From: Cryptomeria japonica
Taxonomy: Eukaryota; Streptophyta; Pinopsida; Cupressales; Cupressaceae
DNA length: 64,000 nt
Direction: 5' to 3'
Assembly: GCF_030272615.1 (NCBI RefSeq)
Contig: NC_081406.1
Span: forward strand, 461,736,072-461,800,071
Positions within the stretch are counted from its first letter, which is position 1, and every line of letters begins with the position of its first letter. Of this stretch, positions 10,481 to 22,957 are shown piece by piece. Both the position numbers and the translations under genes were made by a program. The notes beneath the pieces were generated by a model that saw nothing but the letters and a program-made list of their open reading frames with translations, was not told where the DNA came from and did not search any database.

Positions 10481-12676
10481 TGATGGTATTATTGTCATTG
10501 ATGTCAAGGGATGTCAAAAGGTTGTGGAGAAACATGTAGCAGTCATGCATAACATGTAGTTTATGTTGAGGAATTGTGCATAACACGTCATGTTATGCTG
10601 TAGGGTTTTTGACTAGATTCATCATCTCCATATTTGAAGGAAATAAATCATGCAAGATAACACTTGAATAAAGAAAAGGCCATTTGCAGCTCCCCACAAT
10701 GTTGAAAATAATGATGCATGAGTCATGCGAGATTAAAGTGTCATAGAGGTCGAAGACCCCCCTGCTATCCCGCGACATGTTGTTGAGAATTGGTTGACTC
10801 TACAGGACAAGAAAAGTCAAAGGGAAATGTGTCCCCTGCTATCCCACACCACACAAAGTGTGTGCATATTGTTCTTGTGGGATAATTTCAAGCGAGGCAT
10901 AGAAACCTCCCCGCTAACCCGCAACTTTTTTGCGTTGAGACTGGAGGTCTTGTGGGGTAATATAAGGAGAAGCAAGAGTTACTTCCTACAATCTCATGGC
11001 ATGATAGATGAGTGAAAGGTGACCATGTTGGGTTAAAAGGACAAAGGAAGGAATTGGGATTCCCACAATCTCGCGATACTAAGTAAGACAAGATGTAGTT
11101 GCATGAGGAAACATGATGATAGTGGAAGAATGTTCCTACTATCCTAGACCATTCAAGGTGGGTATGTGATGATCGTGCGGGACAAGATAGTGAAGAGAAA
11201 AAAATCCCGCTATCTTGCACTTGTAGATGGATGTAAAGAGGAGCTTGTGGGGTAGGTTAAGGCAGAAAGATGATGCATCTCGCCAGCCTGCAAGAGAAAA
11301 ATGGGCATATGAATGATGATGCAAGGCAAGTTAAATAGAAAATAGTGAGCATCCCACCATCCCATAACCACAAAATTTAAGGGCATCATGACCTGTTGAG
11401 GTGTTTCATTCGACACAGTAGCAACTTGATAGACATGATAGTCCATGTGGTGTTTGACTATGGTTGACCAGGTGACTTGGATGTCATTTTGATGATACCT
11501 ATATATGTTGATAGGCATGAGGGTTTTATGTGGGAGCTGACCAACCTCGACCATATCATCTGGACAAAGAATATGAAGACATGAGGCTCCCTGATGAATA
11601 GAGAATGAATTCGATATGAAGAAGTCGATGATGAAGGATTCTAGTGTGGTAGTTTTTGATCTTTTTAGAGTAGGTCGATAGAGGATGGAAAACACATTGA
11701 TGGCAACCTTGTTGCAGGCAGGTTGTGTGGCTCAAGGAAGGTTTTTAAATCATTTTGGGAAAAGAAAGATTACTAAACTTAGTAATTAAGTATAGAGAAT
11801 GATCTGAAGATGGACAAGATGCATTTAATTTTGATAGCCAATATGAGATCATATTCAGAATAGAGAATAAAATCTTTAGATTTGTAGATCTCCAAGATAA
11901 CCAACTTGAATAAAATATTCAAGTTTGCAGTAGAAGAAATCTCTGACGATTGAATTGAACAACAGGTGTGATGAGATTTGATATTGGTAGGTGTGGTTGT
12001 TGAGACAGTAATAGAGGTGGGAATATAAATATTTTGTCTAGTCGACTGTGTATATGGTGTGTGTTATAGAAAGTTGTGTTGCTGCCAAAAATATTAGAGA
12101 AATATGCAGAAGTGAAAAAGTTGTAAGAGAGCAAGAACAAAGTATTTTGTAAAGTGAAGTTGTAGTAGGAAGAAGAAGACATCCACAGAAATAGAGAAAG
12201 AAAAGAGAATTCTAGAGAGTAATATTGTAGCAGAGAGAATAAGACAACCAAATAGAGGAAGGAGGAGAAATAGAGGAAAAACTTTAGTACGTAAAGAAAT
12301 TCAATGTCAAGGTATGAGAATTTGTAAGTGTTACAAAATGGATTTGTAACAAGGCTTTATCATTGCATTGTAAACTTGATCAATCATTGTAAATCTCTGG
12401 GTGGGTGCTTAGAGCAGGGGTAGGTGCTCCTTGGGTTGGTGCCCTAAACATTGTAAACTGTTATTTACTGTGAGGCTGGATTGGAGCAATAGAATCCATC
12501 AACTATTCTCGCCAAGGTTTTTCCCACATTGGGTTTTCCTTGTAAATCTGGTGTTGTTGTTTATTTTATGTGTGTGTGTATTCTTGATTAATTTGCATTC
12601 TCAGTATTAACACACAGTCAAATTTTTAAAAATACACTGATTCACCTCCCTTCTTAGTGTCCATTTGTGTTCTTCA
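10481..12676 (+). repeat. Copia A 3' LTR
   Basis: It starts TGATGGTATT after the polypurine tract and ends GTTCTTCA at 12676. It is 2.2 kb, long for copia. It contains the U3 tandem array at about 10686-11370 and near its end the motifs GGGTTTTCCTTGTAAAT and TGATTCACCTCCC shared in form with copia B and C. A (TG)n tract lies near 12570. Confidence 0.85.
10686..11370 (+). repeat. Degenerate 65-85-bp tandem repeat in the copia A LTR
   Basis: About ten units each carry a CCCGCTATCCCGCA-like block, at roughly 10686, 10762, 10839, 10908, 10985, 11069, 11140, 11205, 11275 and 11350. Most also carry a TTGTGGGATAA-like block. The two blocks are complementary: TATCCCACA (10840-10848) and TGTGGGATA (10876-10884) are a perfect 9-bp inverted repeat. 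Repeated U3 blocks of this sort often act as transcription-factor sites, but that is inference. Confidence 0.65.
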
Positions 12677-15500
12677 CTTGTTACCCAAACACATTCACCA
12701 CCTATAAATCTGAGTCAAGGGGAAACTCCTTCAATAACAATTCCTTTATTCCTCCTATGAGTCTTCCATGTGTCACCCAATCTTCTCCATTACCTACTTA
12801 TCATAATATTCCACCTCCTTATTCTCAATTTCTTCCTTCATTCAACAATATCACTCCACCCTCTCAATCCAACATGTCTAATTTCAATCTTTCTACCGAA
12901 GCTACAATCAATAGGATAGGCCAAACAATGTCTTCTTTATGTACAATAACAAATAGCTTCTATGAATCAATACAAGTATAATGTTCCCACATTTGATGTA
13001 GTGAGCCCATTATTCAATGATATTGTTAAAGCCATCCCTCCTACACATGTAGAATTCCCTCAATTAGAACTTTATAATGGAAAAGGGGATTCATTAAGTC
13101 ATGTTAACACATTCCAAACTTTGTGTAGTGACTTTTCTCATGATCAAAGGTTGTTAGCAAAATTGTTTACTAGAACATTAAGGGATAGAGCTTTGCAATG
13201 GTATTGTTCTTTTACTCCTTATTCTATTACTTCCTTTCAACAATCGGCTAATGCTTTTATTCAACAATTTCACAATAACATTGGTCCTAAAGTTAATTTG
13301 ACTGATTTGCTGCATTGTAAACAAGGAGTTAAAGAAAAAAGTGTATGATTTTATTGATAGATATATAAATTTGTATTCTCAGATTTCTTTTCCTATGCCT
13401 GATCAAGATATCTAAAGCATTTTCATTGCTAATTTACAAAAAGATATTAGGGATAAACTTCTCTTAACTGAGTTTACTTCCTTTCCATAGTTGTGTGCAA
13501 TACTTCACAATTATCAACTAACTGTGAGTCAATTGGAACAATCATGTCCTTCCATGTCTCCGAGTGATAAGGGTGATAGTTCTCAACAATCATTTGTGAA
13601 GTTCAAACCAAATAAAGGATTCATCAAATTTAATGACATCAACAACAACACTCATGTAGTAGCCACTACAGGTGTGCCTCCTTTGTCTAAATTATTTTAA
13701 AGAGAAAAAGAGTTTACTCCTTTGAATGAATCTTTGCATAGCATTATGTCTCAACTAATAAAAATGAGTGGGTTAAAAATTCCCCAAATCAAACCAATTG
13801 ATCCATGTAAGACAAATTCACCTTACTTTGATGTTAAATCTTTTTGTCAATATCATCGTCAACTTGGTCATGATATTGAAAAGTGTTTTTCATTGAGAAG
13901 CAAGATTCAAGAAGTTATTGATAACAATACTATATCTATGGTAGGTGTGAATGATAAAGGAAAAAAATCCATAGCTCCTCCTAATCAAAACCTTCAGATT
14001 TTCACTAATCCTTTACCATCCCATTCCACTAATGTGATTGAGACTGATCATCTTGCTTTCTCTCTGAATGATGTGGCCCTTCAAACTAACAACGTGGTGA
14101 ACCTTGTAGATCAACAAGAAACTCCTAAGGATATATGCATAACATTTGACCGCAGTGAGACCATTAAGGCACCTGATGGCCCATTATACATAAGTGTGAA
14201 AATAAAAGGTATACTTGCTAGAGGAGTGCTTATTGCTCCTTCTTGCATGGTTAATGTGATAACTGAAGAATTTATTTATACTTTTCAATTACATCAAGTG
14301 ATATATGATGATACTAATGTGATAGTTAAGGTTTTTGATGGCTTCTCTTGTCTTGCTATTAGTTCTATAACACTTCCTATTGATGTTGGCATTAAATGCT
14401 TAGATGTTCAATTTTCTATCATTTCTACATCAAATCAATTTCATGTGAAGTTGGGACATCCTTAGCTATCTTCCACATGAAAGAAATGAGGCATAGAGAA
14501 GTGATGCTCTCTTTTGAGATCATATCAAAACTAGAAAAATGAAATGATTTTGTCATTGAGTAAACCTATAAACCAAAAAATTATCATTCCTCTTGATGAT
14601 CATATACCCCTTCTTGAGGATAAGATTATTCTTCCTCCTAAGGAATGAAATAATCTTCTTCCCAAAGATGAACCTATTACTTCTCCTAAACATAAGAGTA
14701 TTCTTTCTCCTAAGACAAGAGATATTCTTCCTTCTCTTATGGATGAGTCTACTCTTCTTTCCAAAGGTAGAAAAACTCTTCCTCCTAAACAAAAATATAT
14801 TCCTCCTAAGGCTAGACCTATCTCTCCTCCCCATGACAGACTTGGTCTCTTTCCTACACCTCCCATTCCTCCTTTATATGTTGTGGTTCCTCCTCCTTCA
14901 TCTTATAAAGAGAAGCGATAAGCCTCTCCTATTGTCCAACCTAAAAGACCTCAAACCATTCATCCTTCCCTAAAAGAAGAGGCAAAGCCTATATTTGATG
15001 AATCTAAACCTTCTCAACCTTCAACCAAAATTAGATGAAACCATTGTGTGAGAGAACATCAATGGAGACGTCATGCTAGAGCTGGTGAAGTTTCTTCCTA
15101 GACCATTTCTTCTCCTAAAACACCAATAGTTGACATGATTCCATTTTATCCTAAACAAGATGTTCAACCTGATTCTCCAAGACACAAAATGCTTAAGAAA
15201 AATGGTGGTTTAAGTTCTTTTCCTACCTATTCTTATTAATCTTCATGAATAAATAGGTGAAAATATTGTTAATTATGAAAATGTTGATCCTAATATTTCT
15301 AATGATGAATATGAATATGTTGATGTTGACAATGACATCTGCAAAATTTTCAAAAGCATTAATCCTACCTCCTAGTATCATACAATGTGACTTATCATTA
15401 GAGCATGGTCCTTGTTTGGAACTTGTGATAGATCCATCTACCATGATTGATGTGGATCCTCTTGCATGTTGCCTAGCATCCCGAAACAATGATTAGCAAG
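12677..15500 (+). pseudogene. Gypsy I gag and protease-like region
   Basis: Reading begins in mid-protein right after the copia A LTR. The capsid part includes VEFPQLELYNGKGD near 13055 and RDRALQWYCSF near 13185, typical of the retrotransposon Gag family. A Tat/Athila-type zinc-finger-like segment FCQYHRQLGHDIEKCFSLRS lies near 13840-13905. The protease-like region (ITFDRSETIKAPDGPLYIS near 14140, then VLIAPSCMVNVI near 14225) lacks the aspartate of the usual D-N/S-G triad. A proline/lysine-rich spacer follows (14590-15000) with a PPK-type pattern. There are stops at about 13413, 13488, 13698 and 14463. No RT or integrase follows before the presumed 3' end, so it may derive from a gag-only non-autonomous element or have lost pol. 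Confidence 0.75.
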
Positions 15501-15671
15501 ATTGGGGGGAGGATGATGCGCTTGATTAGCTTCATTAGCACTGTAGATTCTCTCTCTCTCCTCTCTTGCTTATTTGTGAAATTCTTCTATTTGTTATCTC
15601 TAGTGTTGTCTACTTGAGGATGATGCAAAGCATTGAGATCTTTTTTAGTCTCAAAAGACACATGTGTTCCC
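15501..15671 (+). other. Gypsy I 3' region, left segment
   Basis: The purine-rich AGATTGGGGGGAGGATGATG near 15499-15518 is polypurine-tract-like. A pyrimidine (TC)n tract lies near 15550. The segment is cut at 15671 by copia B and continues at 26836. Confidence 0.5.
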
Positions 15672-17112
15672 TATTGGCATTTTGCATATAGATTGCATTA
15701 ATGATATGTTATCATTGATGTCAATTGAACCGGTGAATGGTATTCATGATATTACTGATGTTATTATTGTTATTGCTATTGTCTTGTAACTAATATGATA
15801 AATCTTGAGGAAGATGTTGTAAACTGGTATATGGTAGTTTGTAAGTTGAACCGGTGTAAAGGGTTAAACCTTCTTTATGTTATGTAATCGGTAAACCCTA
15901 CCCGTTGTTTTCTGTTAAACCCTAATCAATCAAGTTTGTTGGTTTAAGATATAATGTTGAGCGGTAATGATGGAGACACGTGTGATCATTGTATGAGGAT
16001 AAGTTCAGATTGATTTGGCACATTTTCAAAAGGAACAAAGTGGATTGCATCTAATGCATAGTGCGTGATGAGTTACAAAGTCCGATGAAGTGGTGATCAT
16101 GGAGCAGTTGGAATTTTCTTGAAGAATGTGAAGAGATTTTTATGATTTCTAACAGTCAAGATTGTACCAACTTATTTATAATCTTGATGATGATAATTAG
16201 GTTTTTGTCATGTAACCGACCTAGTTGATTTGTATTTAAGGTCGATGATATTGTTTTGTTAAGTGTTGGCAAAGTTGACATTATTGGCATAAACTAGTTG
16301 AGTGTGTGGTTGCCTAACCGGTGGATGGATCTGTAGTTTGAGTAAACGCAGATTGAAGCTTAAGAAGGATATGATCAAGCAGATGTAGTTTTATTCAGAT
16401 AGATCAAGAAAACCTATTGTTTTCTAACAATTACAACAAAAATTGAAATCCGTTAACCGGGTAAGCTCCAACAAGCTTGGTTACTTTCTAAATCCTCTCA
16501 CAAGGTGGTCCATTAGTTTGGATTCTCAAATCCTCCAGCGAGGTTACTCCTAACAAGGTATTGTGCTTTTCATCAAGGCATATATGTAAATCCCTTAATT
16601 GGGTGATTCCTAATAGAATCAGTTCCTAACTAGACTTATTGTAAAATCTTTAACAGGCTTGGCTCCTAACAGGGCGAACTTCAAAAGAGTTCAGATATCT
16701 ATCCTTGTGAGTCTCATCTCACTGCGGTTTTTACCTATTTGGGTTTTCCATGTATAAATATTTATGTCAAGTGGTGAATTCTTTTGTGCTTATGATCTTA
16801 TTTGTTGATTTTATTAACTACATAACTATTCTGATAAGGCATGATAATTGGAAGCATTGAGAGATGAATATTTTGACATATGATTAAGCATTTTTTATGT
16901 TGACAAGATTGAAGTTGTTTATTGTTAAGTTGTCATAACAGCCAGACCGGTTGATGTTTGTTGATGTTGAGTATTGATCTTGATAAGTGAAAGTTTACTT
17001 TGTGAGTTTGAATTTGAGTTTGGGAGTTTGTATCAGTTTTTCAGTATACTCATTCACCCCCCTCCCCCCTCTTAGCATTTTACTGGATACTTATTCTTTC
17101 ATCATACCATCA
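15672..17112 (+). repeat. Copia B 5' LTR
   Basis: It begins TATTGGCATTTTG, contains several ACCGGT-like blocks and ends ATCATACCATCA before the primer-binding site. Near its end are GGGTTTTCCATGTATAAAT and TTCACCCCCCTCCCCCCTC, counterparts of motifs in the other copia LTRs. Confidence 0.9.
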
Positions 17113-17114
17113 AT

Positions 17115-17126
17115 TGGTACCAAAGA
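17115..17126 (+). promoter_or_regulatory. Copia B primer-binding site
   Basis: TTGGTACCAAAG lies two bases after the LTR end and matches the initiator tRNA-Met type site TGGTATCAAAG with one change (one-base offset in the boundary). Confidence 0.7.
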
Positions 17127-17183
17127 ATCTCAGGTCCTCTTTAACCTAAAGCCTAACACCTTGAGGAGAAGATCTTGTAGATC

Positions 17184-18240
17184 ATGATGAAGAAAGAAGG
17201 TCTAAAGTTCAACAAAGTTAACTATAGGATATGGAGTGACAAGATGAAGATTTACATTAAGAGTCTGGGAAGTCAATATTGGGATCACATAGAAACTAAG
17301 TATATTACACCTATTGGAACTCTGACTGATGATCAGAAGAAAGAACAACAAGAAAATCATCAAGCATTGGAGGCTATTCTCAGTTCCCTGTCTAATGTTG
17401 AATATGTAAATGTTCATGGTCTTGAAACTACATATAAATTATGGAAAAAATGTGAAGAGATTTATAGCGGTGATGAACATGTTAAGATTGCTAAAGAGAA
17501 GAGTTTAAGAGGAAAGTTTGATGACATGAGAATGTCTAAAGTTGAGAATATCTAGTGGTATGGTCAAAGGATAAAAGAGATAGTTGGTAAAATAAAGAGT
17601 GCACGAGGTAAAGTGGAAGATGCCATAGTGATCAATAAGGTACTAAGAACCCTACTACTGGTTTGTGCTATCTGAGTTGCAGCTATTCATGAGCTGAAAT
17701 CTATTGACAAAACAAAGGTAACTCTTGACTCTATCATTGGAAAACTTATTGCTTTTGAACTAAATGGCTATGACGTTAGTGTACAAAAATTAGAATCTGC
17801 ATTCAGAGCTTCTGTGAGAAGAAGTAGAGATACCGACCATAGCTATGAATCTAGATCTAGTAGAGATATTGATGATGAAGATAGTTTAGAGGAGCTTGAA
17901 GCATTGTTGGCAAAATGACAACCTAGAGGCACTGGGAAATACAAAGATAAGCTACCATTGAAACGTTTTGCTTGCAATAAGATTGGTCATATAGCAGCTA
18001 ACTATCCTAATGGTTTAAATGAATACAAGAGAGACAAATTTAAGAAGTATAAGGGTAAAGGCAAGAGAGGTTGTCTTGTTGCTATTGATAGTGGTATTAT
18101 TGTTGATGAATCTGATGATGATGCTAGTGAAGATATTGTGTTTATAGTTATTAAGGAAGAGATATCATATCAAAAGGCACTAGTGTCTAGGATGGATAAA
18201 TCTAATGATTGGATCATTGATAGTGGTTGTTAACATCACA
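17184..18240 (+). pseudogene. Copia B gag and protease
   Basis: The ATG at 17184 opens MMKKEGLKFNKVNYRIWSDK, the usual copia Gag start. Gag continues in one frame with stops at 17553, 17673 and 17916. A zinc knuckle near 17960 (FACNKIGHIAANYP) has lost at least two Cys. The protease motif WIIDSGC near 18210 is followed by a stop where HHMT-type elements have Ser (SGC, stop, HHMT). A frameshift comes soon after. It is non-functional but easy to recognise. Confidence 0.85.
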
Positions 18241-19389
18241 TGACTGATGATTGGAACAAATTTATTTCCTTGAAGGAATTTGATGGCGGTGTTTTCAGAT
18301 TTGGCAATAACTCACCCTATATGGTTAAAGGTAAGGGATATTTATCTTAATGGGAAGAGCAGTGTTGATAATGTCTATCAGGTTGGAGGCCTAAAGCACA
18401 ATCTTCTAAGTGTGGCACAACTTAATGATAGAGGATACCCAGTGGAGTTTAGAAATGGTACGTGTAAAATCTTTGACAATAAAGGTGAATTGATCGCAAC
18501 CAGAAAATAGACCAGAGGTTATCTATTTCATCTTAATCTAAAGTTAGAAAATGTTTGATTGCAAAGATAGATGATATCTGGCTTTGGCATAGGAGATTTT
18601 GTCATATAAACTTTGATAACATTGTTAAAGTGAGAAAGTCTAGGATAGTAAGAGGTCTGCCTTAGCTAGACAAGCCAATTAATTCTCTTTGTAAAGAATG
18701 TCAGTTAGGAAAGATGACTTCTTCAACTTTCAAGAGGAAGTCCTTCTTAGCGAAGCACTTGTTAGACTTGGTTCATACAGATTTATGTGGACCAATAAGA
18801 ACTAGAAGCATTTCAGGTGATAGATATTTCATGATCTTCACTGATGATTGTTGAATGACGAAGTGGGTCACATTCTTGAAGGATAAGAATGAAGCTTCTA
18901 ATAAATTCAAGGCATTCAGAGCCTTAGTTGAGAAAGAGATTGGAAAAAAGATAAAATGTCTGAGAACAAATCAAGGTGGTGAGTTTACTTCTGAGGAACT
19001 CACTAAGTATTATGATGAGAATGGTATCAAGCGACAACTTTCTACACCAAGGACACCACAACAAAATGGTATAACATAGAGGAACAACCTATTAGTGGTT
19101 AAAGTAGCTAGAACTATGTTGATACAAGGAAATGTAGCAAAAAATTTTTGGAAAGAAGCTGTAAGTACAACTATCTACACAATGAACTAAGTAGTGGTGA
19201 AAAGAGGTAAGGACAAGACACCTTATGAGTACTGGTATGGAAGATCACCTAATGTTAGCTATTTTAAGAGCTTTGTTAGTAAATGTTTTATCAAAAGAGG
19301 TGATTACATAAGCAAGTTTGAAGCTAAGAGTGATGAAGGCATATTTCTTGGCTATTCCACCAAGAGTAAGGCCTACAAATGCTTCAACA
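18241..19389 (+). pseudogene. Copia B integrase, N-terminal part of pol
   Basis: After a frameshift near 18280 the text continues GGLKHNLLSVAQLNDRGYP (about 18385-18440), then a GAG-pre-integrase segment with WLWHRRFCHINFDNIVKV near 18580 and CKECQLGK near 18690. In the integrase core the first Asp is present (LVHTDLCGP near 18770), the second is Asn (LRTNQGGEF near 18960), and the Glu region is broken by a stop (NGIT followed by a stop at 19076). Thus two of three catalytic residues are lost. The text stops in mid-domain at KAYKCFN, where the unknown insert begins. Confidence 0.85.
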
Positions 19390-20417
19390 ACTGGACTGAT
19401 GTTCTCCATCTTGAAAACTTTTGTTTCTTCTCTTTAAAAGTGAAAATTATTGCCTCTATGTTGCAATGAAAGAGAACAACAAAAGTTTGAAATAAAGACA
19501 AAAATATGAGGCTCCAGAATTAGGAAACCTCCTACACTTTAAGCTTATAAAAGCTTGGGAAGGTGAACCCTTTGAAAGATTATTTTCTCACAAAAATAGT
19601 AAATGGTTTGTAGAAAAATAGTGTAAATTCCTGCAAACTTTCCTTACTTGCCAGTACAACTAACCTAAATGGAAAATTGATTTAATTTTTTAAAAGAGGA
19701 TCATAAAATGCAACAAAAACCAACAGATAAACCAGTGCCTTATTCAGGCAACAGATTCATTTACAATAGACTGAAGCTTGACAAGAGAAACTAGTACACA
19801 AATCACAAGTTCCTGATCTATCAACTCTGAATATGCCTGACATACACAGAGTCCTAATCTACATCAGACTTCATCATCGAATCCACACCAAGAGTACTGA
19901 TATCAATGAATTTGGTCAAAGTATTTTATATTTTTATCCTTAAGAAAAAGAATCAAAACAACTTCATTAGATGCCTAACAAATCATTCAAATGAGAAATC
20001 CTTGGTTACTTAAATGAAATAAACACCAGCATAGTGACATAGAGACAATGCAAATCTGGATTTTAATTCTCTGGACTGTATATTTCATTCCTCTGTCAGA
20101 AGGTTACAAGTAGTTCATTTTGACTCATAAATTGCTAAGACAAAGACATGTATTAATTTTGCTAGAGTTTAGCTACAAAAATTTGTGTCCCCTTTCTAGG
20201 TAGCCTTGGTATCCTTTTATACAAATCAGGATGCAACAAGCTTCAGTCTAGCTAGAAGAATAATCTTACACTAATAGTCATTTAATGCAAAATTTATATT
20301 TTTGTGCTATTGTAGTTGAGGGAGAAATCTAACATTCCTTCTGGGATGCGTGCCTCATTAATTAACTAGGCATTCACTTGGAAAATGGCTGAAAGGGTAG
20401 GACCCTATTACCCAAGA

Positions 20418-20702
20418 TCAGATACAACCACCATCAGCTTCATAATACCGGTGGATCATCTTGTGACGGAGCATTGGTGAGTTCCTATCTAAGAAAACAC
20501 ACAATAGTGCACCATTATGTTCTTCACATATCTCCCTACAGATCTCCTGGATGCCTCTCACTAACCCATTTTCATCTTGAAGCAATGTCAGATGCAAATT
20601 GCATAGCTCTACCAATATTTCTTTTGAATATTTAAAATTCTTTAGCACCAATGGATCAGGAGGCTTTCTCTCTGAGCACTTTTTCTTTAGTCGCCAAGTC
20701 AC
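20418..20702 (-). pseudogene. Possible exon of an unknown protein
   Basis: An open frame of about 94 codons, without internal stops, ends at TGA near 20418. It includes LVELCNLHLTLLQDENGLVR and ICEEHNGALLCVFLDRNS. Composition is balanced and protein-like, unlike the AT-rich chance frames nearby. There is no ATG at its left limit (the first codon is GTG), so it would be an internal or terminal exon. No acceptor is obvious. I do not recognise the family. A captured gene fragment inside the insert is one explanation; chance is the other. Confidence 0.3.
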
Positions 20703-22640
20703 AACCTTTAATGTTTGAATGAGTTTCGATCACGGTATAGAGATAGTCATCCGATGATGGGAAACTAACATGCCTTTTAACTTCCCTAAGTAATTTACTT
20801 AGAAAAAGGCCCCACCACCTGGTCTCTGGTTGTTAAAAACTTAATCGCTACCACACTGGGCCTGTAGAAAATCCAATCTTTCTGACTAAAGAATAAACCC
20901 TGAGATCATAAGGTCACTGTCCCAAAAATACTTGCCGTGGGTTTCACTTGACTGGAAAATTAGATTCCTCAGATCGAGAGCCATCCACTAATATTTGACA
21001 AACCAATATCTGGGAAAAATTTAACCCTCGTAGATCTTAGCCACATGTCACCTCCTGGTTTGCTTGTGAGTCACTCTGGACTCCCCCTATCTTGCCACTT
21101 CATCAGTCACCAAGTTGCTACCATTAACATTCGAGCACCTCCATCTTGTAGTATGGTGACAATCGTGGATCTTCCTTGAACTTGCTTATTATTTACTTCC
21201 TCCGAACTGCACTTCCTACGGGTCTCACCGCTTAGTCACCAAGTCACGCCTCTTAGCCATTGAGCATCTTTCCATTGTGACAACTATCAGATCATCCATC
21301 CAACCATTAGATCCCTATTGACTTTCCCATCGGTTAATTCACCTGGGCTAATCTCCTCTCTAGTGGATATCACTCTTTCGGCCAAACATCCTCTTCGGCT
21401 AGTCATTTTCTTATATCATTGAAATCTTAGTTTCATCGATGCCATTATTTTATCGGCGGGATCAGTTGATATTTCTTTGATGTGCCCTTGTCGATGGAAC
21501 CGAGCTTTCGGTGAAACCATTTAGAGGTTCATCACAAGAAAGGTCTACTTGGCATTCATCTTGATGACATACCACCAACTCTGTCACATGGCACACCATG
21601 ATTTTCTCCCAATATCCACCTGAGCACAGCCCCATCTGCCACCTCAGCACTACTGGACCCACCACCCTTTTCAGATAAACCTCGTTTTCAACTAGCCATT
21701 TTCATATTTTATTGAAACCCTAGTTTCATCAACACCATTTATGTCGATGAAACTAATGCCTTTGTTAAGTCCCTCAATGATCCATAGAAGCCATGGCCTT
21801 CTCGATATACACCCTGATGATATGTCACCTATCTGCCACATGGCACCCTTTGATTGACTCCGGAGTTTACAACTGGGTGCCACATGGCACGAGGGTATTC
21901 ATTCTGGACTCACTACTCTGACACCTTAGCTCGGCCTCCACTAACTACTGGAATGAACCACCTACCTTAACTACTTGCATGAACTCTTGGCCATGGTTCA
22001 CCTCTAGTGGTTTGTCACCAAGTCGCAGCCGATATCTGGTGAGCATTTTTACGTCATGACATAGCGACAACCCTTGGATCCATCTTGATCACCATTGATC
22101 TTTTTTTATCAGCTTGACCCTTAGCCCCTCTGAGTGGCTACATCCTATGCCATAGTATCACCATGTGTCCACCATTTATCTGCCACCTCATCAGTCACCA
22201 AGTCATGGCCATTAATAGTTGATCATCTTTGCATGACAATATAGCGATGGTCGTGGATCTGCATTCAACCTGCTCGCTATTTAACTTTCTCTTTTACTGC
22301 AAAATTTTGGACGCTTTGAGATGTGCACAAGGGGCCCATCGCTTATGAGCTTCCACTTGCCAGAATCCCATAATATTTGACACTTAGGATATATGTGGCC
22401 TTGCGTATAAATACTGAAATGCTCCTCCCTACGGCCAATGTGGGATAAAAGGTTCGCCTTAGCCCTTTCCATCGGGTCATTAGGATAGTCTGAAAACCTC
22501 ACTTCTGATCTTCTTGGACTTTCTGTGCTTCACAACTTTCTCACTGATCCCACCACTTATTCGCCATGTCGTGATGAATAACCATCGAGCACTTTTGGGT
22601 TGTAGTATAGTGACAGTCACGAGATCAAGAGGAACCTGCC
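20690..22640. repeat. Dispersed 85-bp motif, six copies
   Basis: Copies near 20690, 21105, 21233, 22012, 22190 and 22556 share GTCACCAAGTC, then a block like TTGAGCATCTTT, then GTGACATAGCGACA and CGTGGATC. Spacing is irregular (128-779 bp). Several copies are preceded by CTGCCACCTCATCAGTCACC or variants. The motif stays inside the unknown insert. Confidence 0.7.
21405..21895. repeat. Two degenerate copies of a roughly 250-bp segment
   Basis: The segment starting near 21397 (CTAGTCATTTTCTTATAT) recurs near 21694 (CTAGCCATTTTCATATTT). Both continue with TTAGTTTCATCG/CTAGTTTCATCA, then ATCTTGATGACAT/ACCCTGATGATAT, and end near CCACATGGCACC or CACATGGCACAC. They are diverged but collinear. Confidence 0.55.
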
Positions 22641-22934
22641 CGATCTTTAGGAAGCCCGACAAATACATAGGAAAAGAAATAAGACTTAGGCAAAATTAAA
22701 GTTTATCAGAACCTGCCCAAGCCTAGACTTAAAAGGGGCCCCTCCGATGATGCACAGATCCTTCCACTTAAGTGGAAAAAGGAAATGAGCAAAGACCTTT
22801 AATCAAAAGAAAGAGACATTTTGAACCTTGAACCGATTTGAAAATGGTTCAAAACAGACATAACGCATTCTCACTTGCTTATTAAAAATATTACAAAGTC
22901 ATGACTCATGCAAGAGAAACGATTGAACCGTGAA

Positions 22935-22957
22935 CCTTGAACCAAAAAGGTTCAAGG
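22935..22957. other. Perfect 9-bp inverted repeat
   Basis: CCTTGAACC, five A, then GGTTCAAGG. A weaker relative (TTGAACC ... GGTTCAA) lies near 22820. It could form a hairpin near the right end of the insert; function unknown. Confidence 0.6.

Larger units (their letters stand above)
4510..12676 (+). mobile_element. Copia A, Ty1/copia element with truncated-looking 5' LTR
   Basis: The order is 5' LTR remnant (4510-5134), primer-binding site, gag with coiled coil and zinc knuckles, protease, integrase, RT, RNase H, polypurine tract and 3' LTR (10481-12676). The 3' LTR is 2.2 kb but only its last 0.6 kb is found at the 5' end, because the gypsy element at 1-4509 is inserted in the LTR; the rest should lie left of the window. 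Stops and frameshifts occur throughout. The coiled-coil gag and several polypurine tracts recall Sireviruses, which is inference. The right flank is gypsy I gag, so copia A landed in that element. Confidence 0.85.

Noticed and set aside
11210-11695. 161-codon minus-strand frame in the copia A 3' LTR
   Set aside because: No recognisable domain; it crosses the U3 tandem repeat and has no start context or homology signal.
14553-14973. Overlapping Arg/Gly-rich and Leu/Phe-rich frames
   Set aside because: Shadows of the proline/lysine-rich spacer of gypsy I, whose repeated CCTAAG pattern keeps several frames open.
15223-15496. Met-rich plus-strand frame and its antisense
   Set aside because: Built from repeated ATGAATATG-like text in the gypsy spacer; no domain.
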